The notes under the pieces: generated by a model
What the model saw: the letters and a program-made list of their open reading frames with translations, nothing else
Told to the model about the DNA's origin: nothing
Database searches by the model: none
Part shown: positions 37,214-46,792 of the stretch, piece by piece
How positions within the stretch are numbered: position 1 is the first letter of the stretch
How the letters are laid out: each line of letters starts with the position of its first letter
Origin: Roseibium sp.
GTDB taxonomy: Bacteria > Pseudomonadota > Alphaproteobacteria > Rhizobiales > Stappiaceae
Direction of reading: 5' to 3'
NCBI GenBank assembly: GCA_017643925.1
Contig: JAEPML010000007.1
Location: 1 to 64,000 of the forward strand
Length of the DNA: 64,000 nt
Program-made: the position numbers and the translations under genes

Positions 37214-38791
37214 ATGACCGGCACCCTGGACACATCCATTTCCAACGAAGCGCCCTCTTCCCGGCGGGGACGGCGGCGCAGAGGCGGCGAGAAGGCGACA
37301 CCGAACCTGTTTCCGCAAAAGCCTTTCAGGCAGCCGCGTCACATCTTCAGGCCGATCGAGGCGATCTCGGCAGACGAACTGGAATCCATCGACGATGCTT
37401 CCATGCGGGTACTGGAAGAAATCGGCATGGATTTCCTGCACGAAGAAGCCAAGGCGCTTCTGAAGGAAGCGGGCGCCGATATCAAACCGGGGGATGACCG
37501 TGTAAGAATGGATCGCGGCCTGGTGGAAGAGCTGATCGCCAAGGCGCCGTCCGAATTCACCCTCCACGCACGGAACAGAAACCACAACCTGCAGATCGGT
37601 GGCGACGCGATTGTCTTTTCCTGCGTCGCCAGCGCTCCCAATGTGGTGGATCGTGACGGTGGACGTCGTCCGGGCAACAGGCAGGACTTCGGCAATCTCC
37701 TGAGACTCGCGCAGTTCTTCAACATCATTCATGCGCCGCTTGGCTATCCGGTGGAACCGGTCGACATTCATGCCTCTGTGCGCCATCTCGATTGCATTGC
37801 CGATGCAATCCGTCTCACCGACAAGGCCCTGCACCTCTATTCCCTTGGCCGGGAACGCAATCTGGACGGTATCGAGCTGGCCCGCATTGCCAATGGCCTG
37901 ACGCCATCGGAACTTGTCGACACGCCCTGCATCCTGACCGTGATCAACACGTCCTCACCCCTGCGCCTCGACACCCCCATGCTGCAGGGTCTGATTGAAA
38001 TGGCGCGGGCAGGACAGGTTTCCGTGGTCACACCGTTCACGCTTGCCGGGGCCATGGCCCCCGTGACCGTGGCCGGAGCGCTGACCCTTCAAAATGCCGA
38101 AGCGCTTGCCGGGATCGCCTTTGCCCAGCTTGTGCGTCCCGGTGCACCGGTCGTCTATGGCGGCTTCACTTCCAATGTCGACATGAAGTCCGGTGCACCG
38201 GCCTTCGGCACCCCTGAATACATGAAGGCAGCGCTTGTCAGCGGACAATTGGCCCGCCGTTACAGGCTACCGTTTCGCTCATCGGGCGTATGTGCCGCCA
38301 ACACGGTCGACTACCAGGCCGCGCTCGAAACAACCCTGTCCGAATGGGGCGCGATCAACGGCGGAGGCAACATCATCAAGCATGCGGCTGGCTGGCTGGA
38401 AGGTGGCTTGAGCGCGGGATTTGAAAAATTCATTGCCGATATCGACCTGCTCCAGAAAATCGCGGAATACCTGACACCGCTGGATGTATCCGGGGACTCG
38501 CTCGCGCTCGACGCAATCCGGGATGTCGGACCGGCAGGGCATTTCTTCGGCACCGAGCATACGCAGGCCCGCTACAAGGACGCCTTCTATCCACCCATCG
38601 TCTCGGACTGGCGCAATTACGAGACCTGGGCCGAAGCCGGAGCACCGATCGCCTATGACAAGGCGAACATGCTCTACAAGAAGGCTCTGGAAGCCTATGA
38701 GCAACCCGCCATCGACCCCGCCATAAACGAAGAGATCACGGCCTTTGTCGAGCGCCGGAAATCCGAAGGCGGCGCACCGACCGATTTCTAG
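37214..38791 (+). CDS. Trimethylamine methyltransferase (MttB) family protein, non-pyrrolysine
   Basis: A TIM-barrel methyltransferase-family protein of 525 residues from ATG 37214 (TTG 37160 would add 18). MttB relatives without pyrrolysine demethylate quaternary amines such as glycine betaine, passing the methyl to a corrinoid protein. No in-frame TAG occurs, so this is the non-Pyl kind. The basic N-terminal patch RRGRRRRGGEK is unusual. Conserved parts include EEIGMDFLHEEA and the C-terminal FGTEHTQARYKDAFYPP. It heads a run with a dimethylglycine-dehydrogenase-like gene and a DddP-like gene. No corrinoid protein is adjacent, so the methyl acceptor is unclear. Confidence 0.85.
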   Translation: MTGTLDTSISNEAPSSRRGRRRRGGEKATPNLFPQKPFRQPRHIFRPIEAISADELESIDDASMRVLEEIGMDFLHEEAKALLKEAGADIKPGDDRVRMDRGLVEELIAKAPSEFTLHARNRNHNLQIGGDAIVFSCVASAPNVVDRDGGRRPGNRQDFGNLLRLAQFFNIIHAPLGYPVEPVDIHASVRHLDCIADAIRLTDKALHLYSLGRERNLDGIELARIANGLTPSELVDTPCILTVINTSSPLRLDTPMLQGLIEMARAGQVSVVTPFTLAGAMAPVTVAGALTLQNAEALAGIAFAQLVRPGAPVVYGGFTSNVDMKSGAPAFGTPEYMKAALVSGQLARRYRLPFRSSGVCAANTVDYQAALETTLSEWGAINGGGNIIKHAAGWLEGGLSAGFEKFIADIDLLQKIAEYLTPLDVSGDSLALDAIRDVGPAGHFFGTEHTQARYKDAFYPPIVSDWRNYETWAEAGAPIAYDKANMLYKKALEAYEQPAIDPAINEEITAFVERRKSEGGAPTDF

Positions 38792-38848
38792 TTCTCCCTA
38801 AACACAGCCAGAACCGTCCGGCCGAAATCACGATTTGGAGCAAACTTC

Positions 38849-41284
38849 ATGAAAACCCACACCCAGGTAGTTGTCATCGGCGGCGGCGTGGTCGGGTGCA
38901 GCGTCCTGTACCATCTGACAAAAGGCGGCTGGAAGGACGTTGTCCTCGTTGAGCGGGACGAATTGACCTCCGGATCGTCCTGGCACGCGGCCGGTGGCTT
39001 CCACACCCTGAATGGCGACCCGAATGTCGCGCAGCTGCAAAGCTACACGGTCGATCTCTACAAGGAGCTTGAGGAAATCTCAGGTCAGTCCTGCAGCCTT
39101 CACCTGACCGGTGGCGTCATGCTGGCCGACACGCCCGAGCGCATGGATTTCCTGCGCCTGGCGCAGGCCAAGGGACGCTATCTCGGCATGGACCTGGAAC
39201 TGATTTCCGTGGCTGAAGCCAAGACCATGTTCCCGATGCTGGATGAAAAGCACTTCATCGGAGCGCTCTGGGACCCGATCGAAGGCCATCTGGATCCGTC
39301 CGGAACCACGCATGCCTATGCCAAGGCGGCGCGCGTGAACGGGGCGACGGTCTATCGACACACCAAGGTGGAGGAACTCGTCCAGACCCCGGAGGGCACC
39401 TGGGACGTCATCACCAACAAGGGCACGATCCGCGCCGAACACGTGGTCAATGCCGGCGGCCTTTGGGCACGGGAATGTGGACGCATGGTCGGTCTCGAAC
39501 TGCCTGTCCTTGCCATGGAGCACATGTATCTGCTGACCGACGAAATGCCCGAAGTCGTTGCCCATAACGAGGCAACCGGGAAGGAGCTCATCGGTGTGCT
39601 CGATTTTGGCGGCGAGATCTACACCCGTCAGGAGGGCAAGGGCATGCTGCTCGGCACCTACGAGCAGAACTGTCGCCCCTGGAGCCCTCGCGAAACGCCA
39701 TGGGACTTCGGCCACGAATTGCTGGGGCCTGACCTCGACCGGATCGCCCCCGAGCTCGAAGTTGGTTTCGAGCATTTCCCGGCCCTGCAGAATGCCGGCA
39801 TCAAGCAGATCATCAACGGCCCCTTCACCTTCGCGCCGGACGGCAATCCGCTCGTGGGTCCAGTACGGGGCCTTCAGAACTACTGGGTTGCCTGTGGCGT
39901 CATGGCCGGTTTCAGCCAGGGAGGCGGTGTCGGCCTGACGCTGGCCAACTGGATGATCGACGGTGATCCGGGGTACGACATCTGGGGAATGGATGTCGCC
40001 CGCTACGGGGACTGGGCGACACTCGCCTATACCAATGCCAAGGTGCAGGAGAATTATCGCCGGCGCTTCCGGATCCGCTTTCCGAATGAAGAACTCCCGG
40101 CAGGACGCCCGCACCAGACCACCCCGCTCTATGACCGGATGCTCGCGCAAGGCGCGGTCATGGGCGACAGCTGGGGCCTGGAAACACCCTTGTGGTTCGC
40201 ACCGGAAGGCGCCGAGGCGAAGGACGTCATCTCCTTCCATCGCTCCAACGACTTTGATCCGATCAGCGCCGAATGCCGTGCCGTGCGCGAAAGCGTCGGC
40301 ATTACGGAGATCGCCAACTTCGCCAAGTACGAGATCACGGGTCCAGGCGCGGAAGACTATCTGTCCAACCTGATGACCAACACCATGCCGAAGATCGGAC
40401 GCATCGTGCTGACACCGATGCTCAATGAAAACGGCAAGATCATCGGCGACTTCACCATCGCGCGGGCCTCTGAAGAAACATTCTTCATGTTCGGCTCGTC
40501 CCAGGCTGAAATCTACCACATGCGCTGGTTCGAAAAGCATCTGCCGCAGGACGGTTCGGTCGCGTTGCACGCCATCAATCTGGGTTGGGTCGGACTTTCA
40601 ATTGCGGGGCCGAATGCGCGCAAGGTCCTGGAAAAGGTCACCGGTTCGGACGTCTCCGGAGACGCCTTCCGATTCATGGACTTCCGGGAGATGGATGTCG
40701 CCAACGCTCCTTGCAAGGTCAACAGGATTTCCTACACCGGCGACCTTGGATACGAGATCTGGATGACACCGGAATATGAACGGCAGGTCTATGAAGCCTT
40801 GATGGAGGCCGGCGCGGAGTTCGGCATCCAGAATTTCGGAATGCGCGCCCTGCTCGCTTTGCGGCTGGAGAAGAATTTCGGCACCTGGTTCCGCGAATTC
40901 CGCCCGATCTACGGTCCCTATGAAGCAGATCTTGGCCGTTTCGTGAAACTTGGCAAGAACCGCTTCATCGGTCGCGAAGCTGCCCAGAAAGAGTTTGATG
41001 AAGGCCCGAAACGGATGCGCGTCAGTTTCATGGTCGACGCTGGTGATGCCGACGTCATGGGCGATGAGCCGATCTGGCACGATAACAAGGTGATCGGCTG
41101 GATCACCTCCGGCGGCTACGCCCACTATGTCGAAACATCACTGGCCCAGGGATATATTCCCACGGAACTCGCCCGGGACGTCGGCGAGGGGGCCTTCGAG
41201 ATCGAGATCCTCGGAGAACGCCGCAAGGCCACCATCAATCCGGAACCGCTCTTCGATCCCAAGGCTGAACGCATGCGCATGTAG
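38849..41284 (+). CDS. FAD-dependent dimethylglycine/sarcosine dehydrogenase-like protein with GcvT domain
   Basis: A large flavoprotein of 811 residues. The N-terminal FAD-binding oxidoreductase domain has the dinucleotide motif VVVIGGGVVGCSVLYHL (about residues 8-24), followed by ERDELTSGSSWHAAGG, where His often carries covalent FAD in this group. The C-terminal ~380 residues are an aminomethyltransferase (GcvT) fold that takes the methyl group onto tetrahydrofolate. These proteins demethylate N-methylated glycines. It lies 57 bp after the MttB-like gene and 50 bp before the DddP-like gene. GGAG precedes its ATG. Confidence 0.9.
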   Translation: MKTHTQVVVIGGGVVGCSVLYHLTKGGWKDVVLVERDELTSGSSWHAAGGFHTLNGDPNVAQLQSYTVDLYKELEEISGQSCSLHLTGGVMLADTPERMDFLRLAQAKGRYLGMDLELISVAEAKTMFPMLDEKHFIGALWDPIEGHLDPSGTTHAYAKAARVNGATVYRHTKVEELVQTPEGTWDVITNKGTIRAEHVVNAGGLWARECGRMVGLELPVLAMEHMYLLTDEMPEVVAHNEATGKELIGVLDFGGEIYTRQEGKGMLLGTYEQNCRPWSPRETPWDFGHELLGPDLDRIAPELEVGFEHFPALQNAGIKQIINGPFTFAPDGNPLVGPVRGLQNYWVACGVMAGFSQGGGVGLTLANWMIDGDPGYDIWGMDVARYGDWATLAYTNAKVQENYRRRFRIRFPNEELPAGRPHQTTPLYDRMLAQGAVMGDSWGLETPLWFAPEGAEAKDVISFHRSNDFDPISAECRAVRESVGITEIANFAKYEITGPGAEDYLSNLMTNTMPKIGRIVLTPMLNENGKIIGDFTIARASEETFFMFGSSQAEIYHMRWFEKHLPQDGSVALHAINLGWVGLSIAGPNARKVLEKVTGSDVSGDAFRFMDFREMDVANAPCKVNRISYTGDLGYEIWMTPEYERQVYEALMEAGAEFGIQNFGMRALLALRLEKNFGTWFREFRPIYGPYEADLGRFVKLGKNRFIGREAAQKEFDEGPKRMRVSFMVDAGDADVMGDEPIWHDNKVIGWITSGGYAHYVETSLAQGYIPTELARDVGEGAFEIEILGERRKATINPEPLFDPKAERMRM

Positions 41285-41334
41285 CAGCTCTTCCGAAGCC
41301 AGTCAGATGTCACGAAAGGGGGAGTTGAGTTGTC

Positions 41335-42711
41335 ATGAACACGGAGCATTTCGGTCGTCATCGGCGCAAGATCATGCCGGCGAATCTACCACTCCATCCA
41401 GGCGATGCTGCTGGCTACGAAGCCCTGGCAGCCTATGCTACGGAAAAGGCGACAACGCTGAACCGGCATGTTCTGGGATACGGAGCGTTGGCCGAAAGCG
41501 AATGGGCTGCTCTTGACCTGAGTGCGCCGGATCTCGAAGTGATCCGTGCTTACCGCCTTGCCCGAATTCGTGGTCAGCTGGCAAGGTTTGGCCTGTCCGC
41601 CGCCATTCTTTGCGATCCCCTGAATGTCCGCTACGCGACTGACGCCACCAACATGCAGGTCTGGTCTACCCACAATGCCGTGCGCTACGCCTTCGTCGCA
41701 CTCGACGGTCCTGTCGTCGCCTTCGACTTTCACAATTGCGAACACCTGTCCGCTCACAACCACCTTGTTACAGAAACCCGGCACGGCGTGCCCTGGTTCT
41801 ACTTTGAGTCAGGTCCTCGCTCCAAAGAGTTGGCGAACAGATGGGCGGACGAGTTGGCGGAACTCGTGAGAGCCCACGGCGGGGGTAATCACCGGATCGC
41901 ACTGGACAAGGCAAGACGCGAAGGCGTTGCCGCCCTTGAAGGCCACGGCATAACCATTCATGACGGCGAAGAAGTGATGGAGCTCGCCAGGGCGATCAAG
42001 TGTCCAGACGAGATCAAAGCAATGCGACGGTCGATCGCAGCCTGCGAGGCGACCATGTATGAGATGGAAGCCGCGCTCCAGCCCGGCATGACCGAATGGG
42101 ACCTCTGGTCCCTGCTGCATGCAGGCAATATCCGCCGCGGAGGGGAATGGATCGAAACCCACCTTTTGGCCTCTGGGCCCCGCACCAATCCATGGTTCCA
42201 GGAAGCCTCAGCGCGAGTCATTGGGGCTGGTGAACTGGTCGCCTTCGACACCGATCTGGTCGGTCCTTATGGCATGTGCTGCGACATCTCTCGCACCTGG
42301 CTGTGTGGTGATGGCAACCCCACCAACGAACAGCGCGCGCTCTATCAGATGGCGGTCGAGCAGATCGAGGCGAATATAGAGATGCTGGCACCCGGACGAA
42401 GTTTTCGCGACCTGTCGCACACCGCAACAAGTCTTCCCGAGGACTATCTCGCCAACCGATACTCCGTGCTCTTTCACGGTGTCGGTCTCTGCGACGAATA
42501 CCCGGCTGTGCCCTATCCGGCCGACTGGGCCGCCGGTGGATATGACGGTGTTCTGGAGCCTGGAATGGTGGTCTGTGTGGAGAGCTATGTCGGACGACAT
42601 GGCGGGCATGAGGGTGTGAAGCTGGAAGAACAGCTGCTCATAACCGAAACCGGTTACGAGCGCCTGAGCACGTATCCCTACGACGCCAGATTGCTGGGCC
42701 GTTCAATTTGA
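41335..42711 (+). CDS. dddP: DddP-family DMSP lyase (M24 metallopeptidase fold)
   Basis: A 458-residue protein with the pita-bread (M24/creatinase) fold. DddP cleaves dimethylsulfoniopropionate to DMS and acrylate. The six metal ligands of DddP fit Asp305, Asp307, Asp317, His381, Glu416 and Glu431; Tyr376 and Asp387 fit the catalytic pair. Spacings 2, 10, 64, 35 and 15 equal those I recall for Ruegeria DddP (295, 297, 307, 371, 406, 421). Shared stretches include GGEWIET, LLASGPRTNPWFQE and HGVGLCDE. A GGGGGAG site precedes ATG 41335. Other M24 hydrolases are the alternative, but these matches favour DddP. Activity is not shown. Confidence 0.82.
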   Translation: MNTEHFGRHRRKIMPANLPLHPGDAAGYEALAAYATEKATTLNRHVLGYGALAESEWAALDLSAPDLEVIRAYRLARIRGQLARFGLSAAILCDPLNVRYATDATNMQVWSTHNAVRYAFVALDGPVVAFDFHNCEHLSAHNHLVTETRHGVPWFYFESGPRSKELANRWADELAELVRAHGGGNHRIALDKARREGVAALEGHGITIHDGEEVMELARAIKCPDEIKAMRRSIAACEATMYEMEAALQPGMTEWDLWSLLHAGNIRRGGEWIETHLLASGPRTNPWFQEASARVIGAGELVAFDTDLVGPYGMCCDISRTWLCGDGNPTNEQRALYQMAVEQIEANIEMLAPGRSFRDLSHTATSLPEDYLANRYSVLFHGVGLCDEYPAVPYPADWAAGGYDGVLEPGMVVCVESYVGRHGGHEGVKLEEQLLITETGYERLSTYPYDARLLGRSI

Positions 42712-42730
42712 AAGCGCGAAACGCCTGAAA

Positions 42731-43036
42731 TCACTTGAGCCGCAGAACCCGCAGCCCCAGCTGGCGCAGATAGTCGTCCTGCGTGACGACGACCAGCTTG
42801 TTTTCAGTGACCTCGGTCTGGTTCAGATTGAGCGGTGTCTTGCCGCCCGGATTGACGATCACCTTGCGCGTCGGCGGCAGGCCACGGAACACCAGCACAC
42901 CTGCTTCCTTGGTGACGATGGCACCGTAGGGCTCATCGTGAATGATGCGTGTGGTTCCGTCCTCCGCAGAGGCGGTAGAGCCGACGATAGCGAACAGCCC
43001 TGCTGCAGCCACAAGTGATTTGCCGAACGTTTTCAT
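42731..43036 (-). CDS. Small secreted hypothetical protein
   Basis: A 101-residue protein, unrecognised. From ATG 43036 it starts with a signal peptide (MKTFGKSLVAAAGLFAIVGSTASAE, cleavage after ASA). The mature part is about 77 residues, rich in Val and Thr, probably all-beta, with one segment ILVFRGLPPTRKVIVNPGG-like in character. It ends in a basic tail (LRVLRLK). Periplasmic. It is convergent with the DddP-like gene and seems to be transcribed alone. Confidence 0.75.
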   Translation of the reverse strand: MKTFGKSLVAAAGLFAIVGSTASAEDGTTRIIHDEPYGAIVTKEAGVLVFRGLPPTRKVIVNPGGKTPLNLNQTEVTENKLVVVTQDDYLRQLGLRVLRLK

Positions 43037-43186
43037 GACGTCTCTCACAGTTAAGCATTCGTTAACGCCCAGCTTAACCTTTTGTTAACCTCTCCACCAG
43101 CGTGTCCACGCATCATGGTTAACGCGGCCGAAAGGCACTCCAATCAAGTGGAAAACGTATCCTGTGACGTTCCCTCGACACCGTTT

Positions 43187-43672
43187 TCAAGCTGTCCCTG
43201 GAACACCTTGCGCAGCGCCGCATGCGCAACGCTCCACATAGCCGGCATTGGCATTCAGCAGGCCATCAAACTCCATGCGAAGTCTTTTGAGCGCATATGA
43301 AGACAAGACCCTGAAAAGCATCCCCTTTCGCCCGGACAACTCGAAACGAAAGGCAAGCCGGCTTTGGCCGGTTGAAAGCGCCACGAAATCCAGGGTGATC
43401 CGGGCATCCTCAAGAAGGCCGCGGCCATCAACAACGTGAATGACCATGTACTCTTCGTACTGGTAGGCAATGATCCGCTCTTTCAGGCAGGGGCCACCTG
43501 CGCCGAAAAGACACCACCGTTCCGCGCCGAGGCCGGTCCGGGCGCTGCCCCGGGTCAATCGTGAGGCCATTACCTTGGGGTGGAACCTGTCGATGTCGCC
43601 AAACCGGTCCCAGCTGCGCCACAACATGGGCAGCGGCGCTTCGACATTTCGACAAAGATGAAGCTCGCGCAC
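43187..43672 (-). CDS. SRPBCC (START-like) domain protein
   Basis: A 161-residue protein with a likely polyketide cyclase/START-like fold: an N-terminal VEAPLPMLWRSWDRFGDIDRFHPKV, typical of SRPBCC proteins, followed by beta strands and a long C-terminal helix (SSYALKRLRMEFDGLLNANAGY). Such proteins bind hydrophobic ligands in a cavity. GTG 43672 is a fitting start with GAGG upstream. Divergent from a LysR gene across 131 bp, which may regulate it. Ligand unknown. Confidence 0.72.
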   Translation of the reverse strand: MRELHLCRNVEAPLPMLWRSWDRFGDIDRFHPKVMASRLTRGSARTGLGAERWCLFGAGGPCLKERIIAYQYEEYMVIHVVDGRGLLEDARITLDFVALSTGQSRLAFRFELSGRKGMLFRVLSSYALKRLRMEFDGLLNANAGYVERCACGAAQGVPGTA

Positions 43673-43803
43673 GGTTGCCTCTGCACCACAAGGCAGGAGC
43701 CGTCCTGCCAGAGCCTGACATCATGGCGGATTGATTTTTAGATGAGAATACTGTCCATTGAACCGCAGCGGATCAAAAACTATCCACCCAACACTCTCTC
43801 CGG

Positions 43804-44700
43804 ATGACTGAATTGCGCATGGCAAAGGACTTGGACTGGGATCATCTTCGCATCTTCCTGACGACAATGCGGACCGGCAGCTTTCGCAAGGCTGCCGAAA
43901 AACTTGGCGTAAATCACGGGACCGTCCACCGGGCGATATCGGCTCTTGAAACCGATCTTGGTACCCGGATTTTCGACAGGACAACCAGCGGCCTCCAGCT
44001 GACCCAATCCGGCGAGACCCTGATCGAACCGGCCGAAGAAATGGAGGCGCAGGCCAACAACATTTCCAGAAAGATCTCGGGGCTGGATCTGGTGCCGTCT
44101 GGCACCATTCGGCTGAGCCTGCCGCCGGCGCTGTCGCACGGACTGCTCACCGATATGCTGATCGGTTTTTCAAAGGCCTACCCGGAGATCTCCGTGCGCG
44201 CCATTTCAACCAACAGGGTCTCCGATCTGAAACGTCTTGAAACGGATATTTCCCTGCGTGTGGCAATGAATGTCGACGAAGACGTGCTGGGACGAAAACT
44301 GGTCAAGTTCGTGCAGGCGGTCTACGCCGCACCGAGCTATCTCGAAGCCAATCCCGGCCTGTCTGAGAATGGCGGTGAAGGCGCCCATTGGATCGCCTGG
44401 AACGATCAACATGACTGGGTTGCCAACAGCCCCTTTCCCAAGGCAAGGGTTCGCCATGTCCTGCCCGAGGTCTCCATGCAGATCGAGGCTGCAGCACAAG
44501 GGCTCGGCCTGATCAAGGTACCGGCTTTCAACGGCGATGCAGACCCGCGCCTTGTCCGTGTGCCAGGTGTCCCCGTTCAGCCCGGCTACAATATCTGGCT
44601 GCTCTATCACGGAGACCTGCGCCGGGTTTCCAGGGTGCGCGCATTCGTCGATTTTGCCTTCGAATATTTCGCCAGCAACCGGGAACTTTTCACCCGTTAA
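43804..44700 (+). CDS. LysR-family transcriptional regulator
   Basis: A 298-residue regulator. The helix-turn-helix reads GSFRKAAEKLGVNHGTVHRAISALE (about 25-49), and the substrate-binding domain begins near SGTIRLSLPPAL. It is clearly related to the next LysR protein (44969-45889), sharing the order WD(H/D)L...TGS...LGxNHGTV/NTNHATV and many later positions; the two look like old duplicates. It lies 131 bp from the divergent SRPBCC gene. Confidence 0.88.
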   Translation: MTELRMAKDLDWDHLRIFLTTMRTGSFRKAAEKLGVNHGTVHRAISALETDLGTRIFDRTTSGLQLTQSGETLIEPAEEMEAQANNISRKISGLDLVPSGTIRLSLPPALSHGLLTDMLIGFSKAYPEISVRAISTNRVSDLKRLETDISLRVAMNVDEDVLGRKLVKFVQAVYAAPSYLEANPGLSENGGEGAHWIAWNDQHDWVANSPFPKARVRHVLPEVSMQIEAAAQGLGLIKVPAFNGDADPRLVRVPGVPVQPGYNIWLLYHGDLRRVSRVRAFVDFAFEYFASNRELFTR

Positions 44701-44968
44701 AACATGGGCAAGCGGGGTGTTTTGCCGGTCGCTGCATCCCTTTTGAAAGCCGCGTCAAATCATCACCATTTTGTGACGTGCATCGTCAGGCCTTTTAAGA
44801 CGGCTTTCAAATTCCCAAATAGAACCCGGTCTTTAGCCTGGATCCTGACGAAAGCGACAGACGCCGGTCCTCCGGCCTTGCGCCTGCCTGCAGCAATGAA
44901 ACCGACTTTCTGGAACAGTCTCGCAACACCCTTGGCGGGACGATCAAATCGCGGAACAGATCTGCACC
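44701..44968. promoter_or_regulatory. Intergenic region with nested inverted repeats before the second LysR gene
   Basis: TTTGAAAGCCG (44742-44752) and CGGCTTTCAAA (44801-44811) form a perfect 11-bp inverted repeat with 48 bp between. Inside lies TGACG/CGTCA (44774-44788, 5-nt spacer), a LysR-type dyad. The repeats lie 158-227 bp upstream of the LysR start at 44969. No gene is seen here. Confidence 0.5.
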
Positions 44969-45889
44969 ATGATGCCCGACCTTCCTTCCCGTCTATCGGA
45001 AGTTAACTGGGACGACCTGAAATATTTTCTTGCGGTTGTTCGCACGGGATCGTCCCGGCGCGCGGCCTCCTCGCTCAACACAAATCATGCAACCGTGTCT
45101 CGCCGGTTGTCGGCGCTGGAGACAGCCATAGACGCGCGGCTCTTCGACCGAAGCCAGCAGGGGCTCGTTCTGACGCAACTCGGCGAAACGCTTCTTCCCT
45201 TCGCCGAATCCGTAGAGGTCGAAATGGCCGCGGCGGCCCGCAAGATCACCGGGCAGGATTCGCGCCCGGTCGGTGAAATCAGGATCAGCATTCCAAACTT
45301 TCTGACCGAAACGCCCGTCACCGACATCCTGGCGAAATTCTGCAAGGCCCACCCGGAGATCGAGCTGATCATCCAGATGACCAATCAACTTGCCAGCATC
45401 GAACGGCACGAAGTCGACATGTCGCTTCGATATGCCCGCACGGTCGACGGCGATGTCGTCGGACGAAAGCTCATCGACTGCACCAAATCCGTCTTCTGCT
45501 CGCCGGACTACGCCGCGTCCATGAAGGATGATGGCGGCGAAGGCCTGCAATATATCGGCTGGTTCGAACCGATCCGGGAAGACACGGCCGACTGGGTCAG
45601 GGAGAGCCCCTATCCGAAAGCCAAGCTCAGACACCGCGCCACCGAAGGCGCCCTCCAACTCGCCTTCGCCCGCAAGGGTCTGGGTCTCATCCAGGTCCCC
45701 TGTTTCTTCGGTGACTCCATGGAGGGCCTGGTCAGGGCGCCGTTTCAGCAGCCGGTGGTCGATCGCTCGCTTTGGTTGCTCTACCATCACGACCTTCGGC
45801 ACACGGCACGCATCCGGCTCCTGATTGACTTCGTGGTTCGTGAAATCGAACAGAATGCCGGCCTGTACAACACGCTTCGGAGGGGGTGA
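44969..45889 (+). CDS. LysR-family transcriptional regulator
   Basis: A 306-residue regulator, paralogous to the preceding LysR protein. Helix-turn-helix: GSSRRAASSLNTNHATVSRRLSALE (about 28-52). Effector domain starts near VGEIRISIPNFL. ATG 44972 is an alternative start by one codon. It is followed, tail to tail with no space (45889/45890), by a third LysR gene on the other strand. Target genes unknown. Confidence 0.87.
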   Translation: MMPDLPSRLSEVNWDDLKYFLAVVRTGSSRRAASSLNTNHATVSRRLSALETAIDARLFDRSQQGLVLTQLGETLLPFAESVEVEMAAAARKITGQDSRPVGEIRISIPNFLTETPVTDILAKFCKAHPEIELIIQMTNQLASIERHEVDMSLRYARTVDGDVVGRKLIDCTKSVFCSPDYAASMKDDGGEGLQYIGWFEPIREDTADWVRESPYPKAKLRHRATEGALQLAFARKGLGLIQVPCFFGDSMEGLVRAPFQQPVVDRSLWLLYHHDLRHTARIRLLIDFVVREIEQNAGLYNTLRRG

Positions 45890-46792
45890 TCAGGTCGACA
45901 ATCCGAGGCTGAGTTCCCGGAAGCATTCTTCAACATGCTCGGCAAAGGCATGGGTAGCCTTCCCCGCGCGCGGGCGCTCGGTCATGATGATGTGGTAGTC
46001 GCCGATCTCGGGCAGCCCATGACGATCATCGAGCACCTGCAGAGGTGGCTCGACGACACTCGCCGGGAAAGGTGCAATGGCAAGATCCGCCAGCAAAGCC
46101 GCTTCCTGGCCCGCGCTGTGAAAACTCGTATAGGAAATCCGGTAAGGCTTCTGGGCGCCGTCCAGGGCGACCCGGGCCGCCCGCCGCCAGGGGCAACCGG
46201 GTGTCGAGACCGCGAGGGGCAAGGGATCGCGTTCATAGGCAATGCCACCTTCCAGCCCGACCCAGACGAGCGGCTCGGTGAAAACCACTTCTCCGCCGCG
46301 TGCAAGACCCGTTCCGGGACGCGCTGTGTAGAGCGCCAGGTCCAGTTCCGCGCTCTTGACCTTCTCGTCCAGCATCGGACTGCCATCCAGATGCACATCC
46401 ACGTTCACGCCCGGGTGCGACCTTGCAAATCTGGAGAGAATATTGGGCAAGAACCGTGTACCGAAATCCGACGGCGCCCCAAATCGAACCTGTCCCTCGA
46501 CCTCCGGTGCAACAAAAAGAGACACGGCCTCTTCGTTCAACATCAGGATTCGCCTTGCATATCCCAGCAAGGCTTCCCCTTCGGGCGTCAAGCGCACGCT
46601 GCGACCCTCCCTTGCAAAAACGGCAACCCCCAACATGGTTTCCAGTTTCTTGATCTGCATTGAAACCGCCGACGGCGTCCGCCCGATCAGGTCGGATGAC
46701 TTTGAAAAACTTGATGTTTCGGCGATCACCAGGAAGGTTCGATAAAGCTCGAGATCAATCAGGAGCGTGCCAGAGCCCGGTAGTTTTTCCAT
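45890..46792 (-). CDS. LysR-family transcriptional regulator
   Basis: A 300-residue LysR protein of a different branch from the previous two. Helix-turn-helix: SSFSKSSDLIGRTPSAVSMQIKKLE, then EGRSVRLTPEGEALL; this resembles the IciA/NAC-like group. The start is taken as ATG 46792; the open frame extends 29 codons into an AT-rich stretch that looks noncoding. It is divergent from a 44-codon frame at 46957 and may control it or the desaturase/PhnD-like genes. Confidence 0.87.
   Translation of the reverse strand: MEKLPGSGTLLIDLELYRTFLVIAETSSFSKSSDLIGRTPSAVSMQIKKLETMLGVAVFAREGRSVRLTPEGEALLGYARRILMLNEEAVSLFVAPEVEGQVRFGAPSDFGTRFLPNILSRFARSHPGVNVDVHLDGSPMLDEKVKSAELDLALYTARPGTGLARGGEVVFTEPLVWVGLEGGIAYERDPLPLAVSTPGCPWRRAARVALDGAQKPYRISYTSFHSAGQEAALLADLAIAPFPASVVEPPLQVLDDRHGLPEIGDYHIIMTERPRAGKATHAFAEHVEECFRELSLGLST

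Noticed and set aside
37214..38791. Pyrrolysine-containing MttB
   Set aside because: No in-frame TAG codon is present and no pyl genes are in the window.
39080..40570. Long antisense open frame (496 codons) inside the dimethylglycine dehydrogenase-like gene
   Set aside because: It lies wholly opposite a clear enzyme gene, shows no recognisable domain and is the expected by-product of high-GC codon use.
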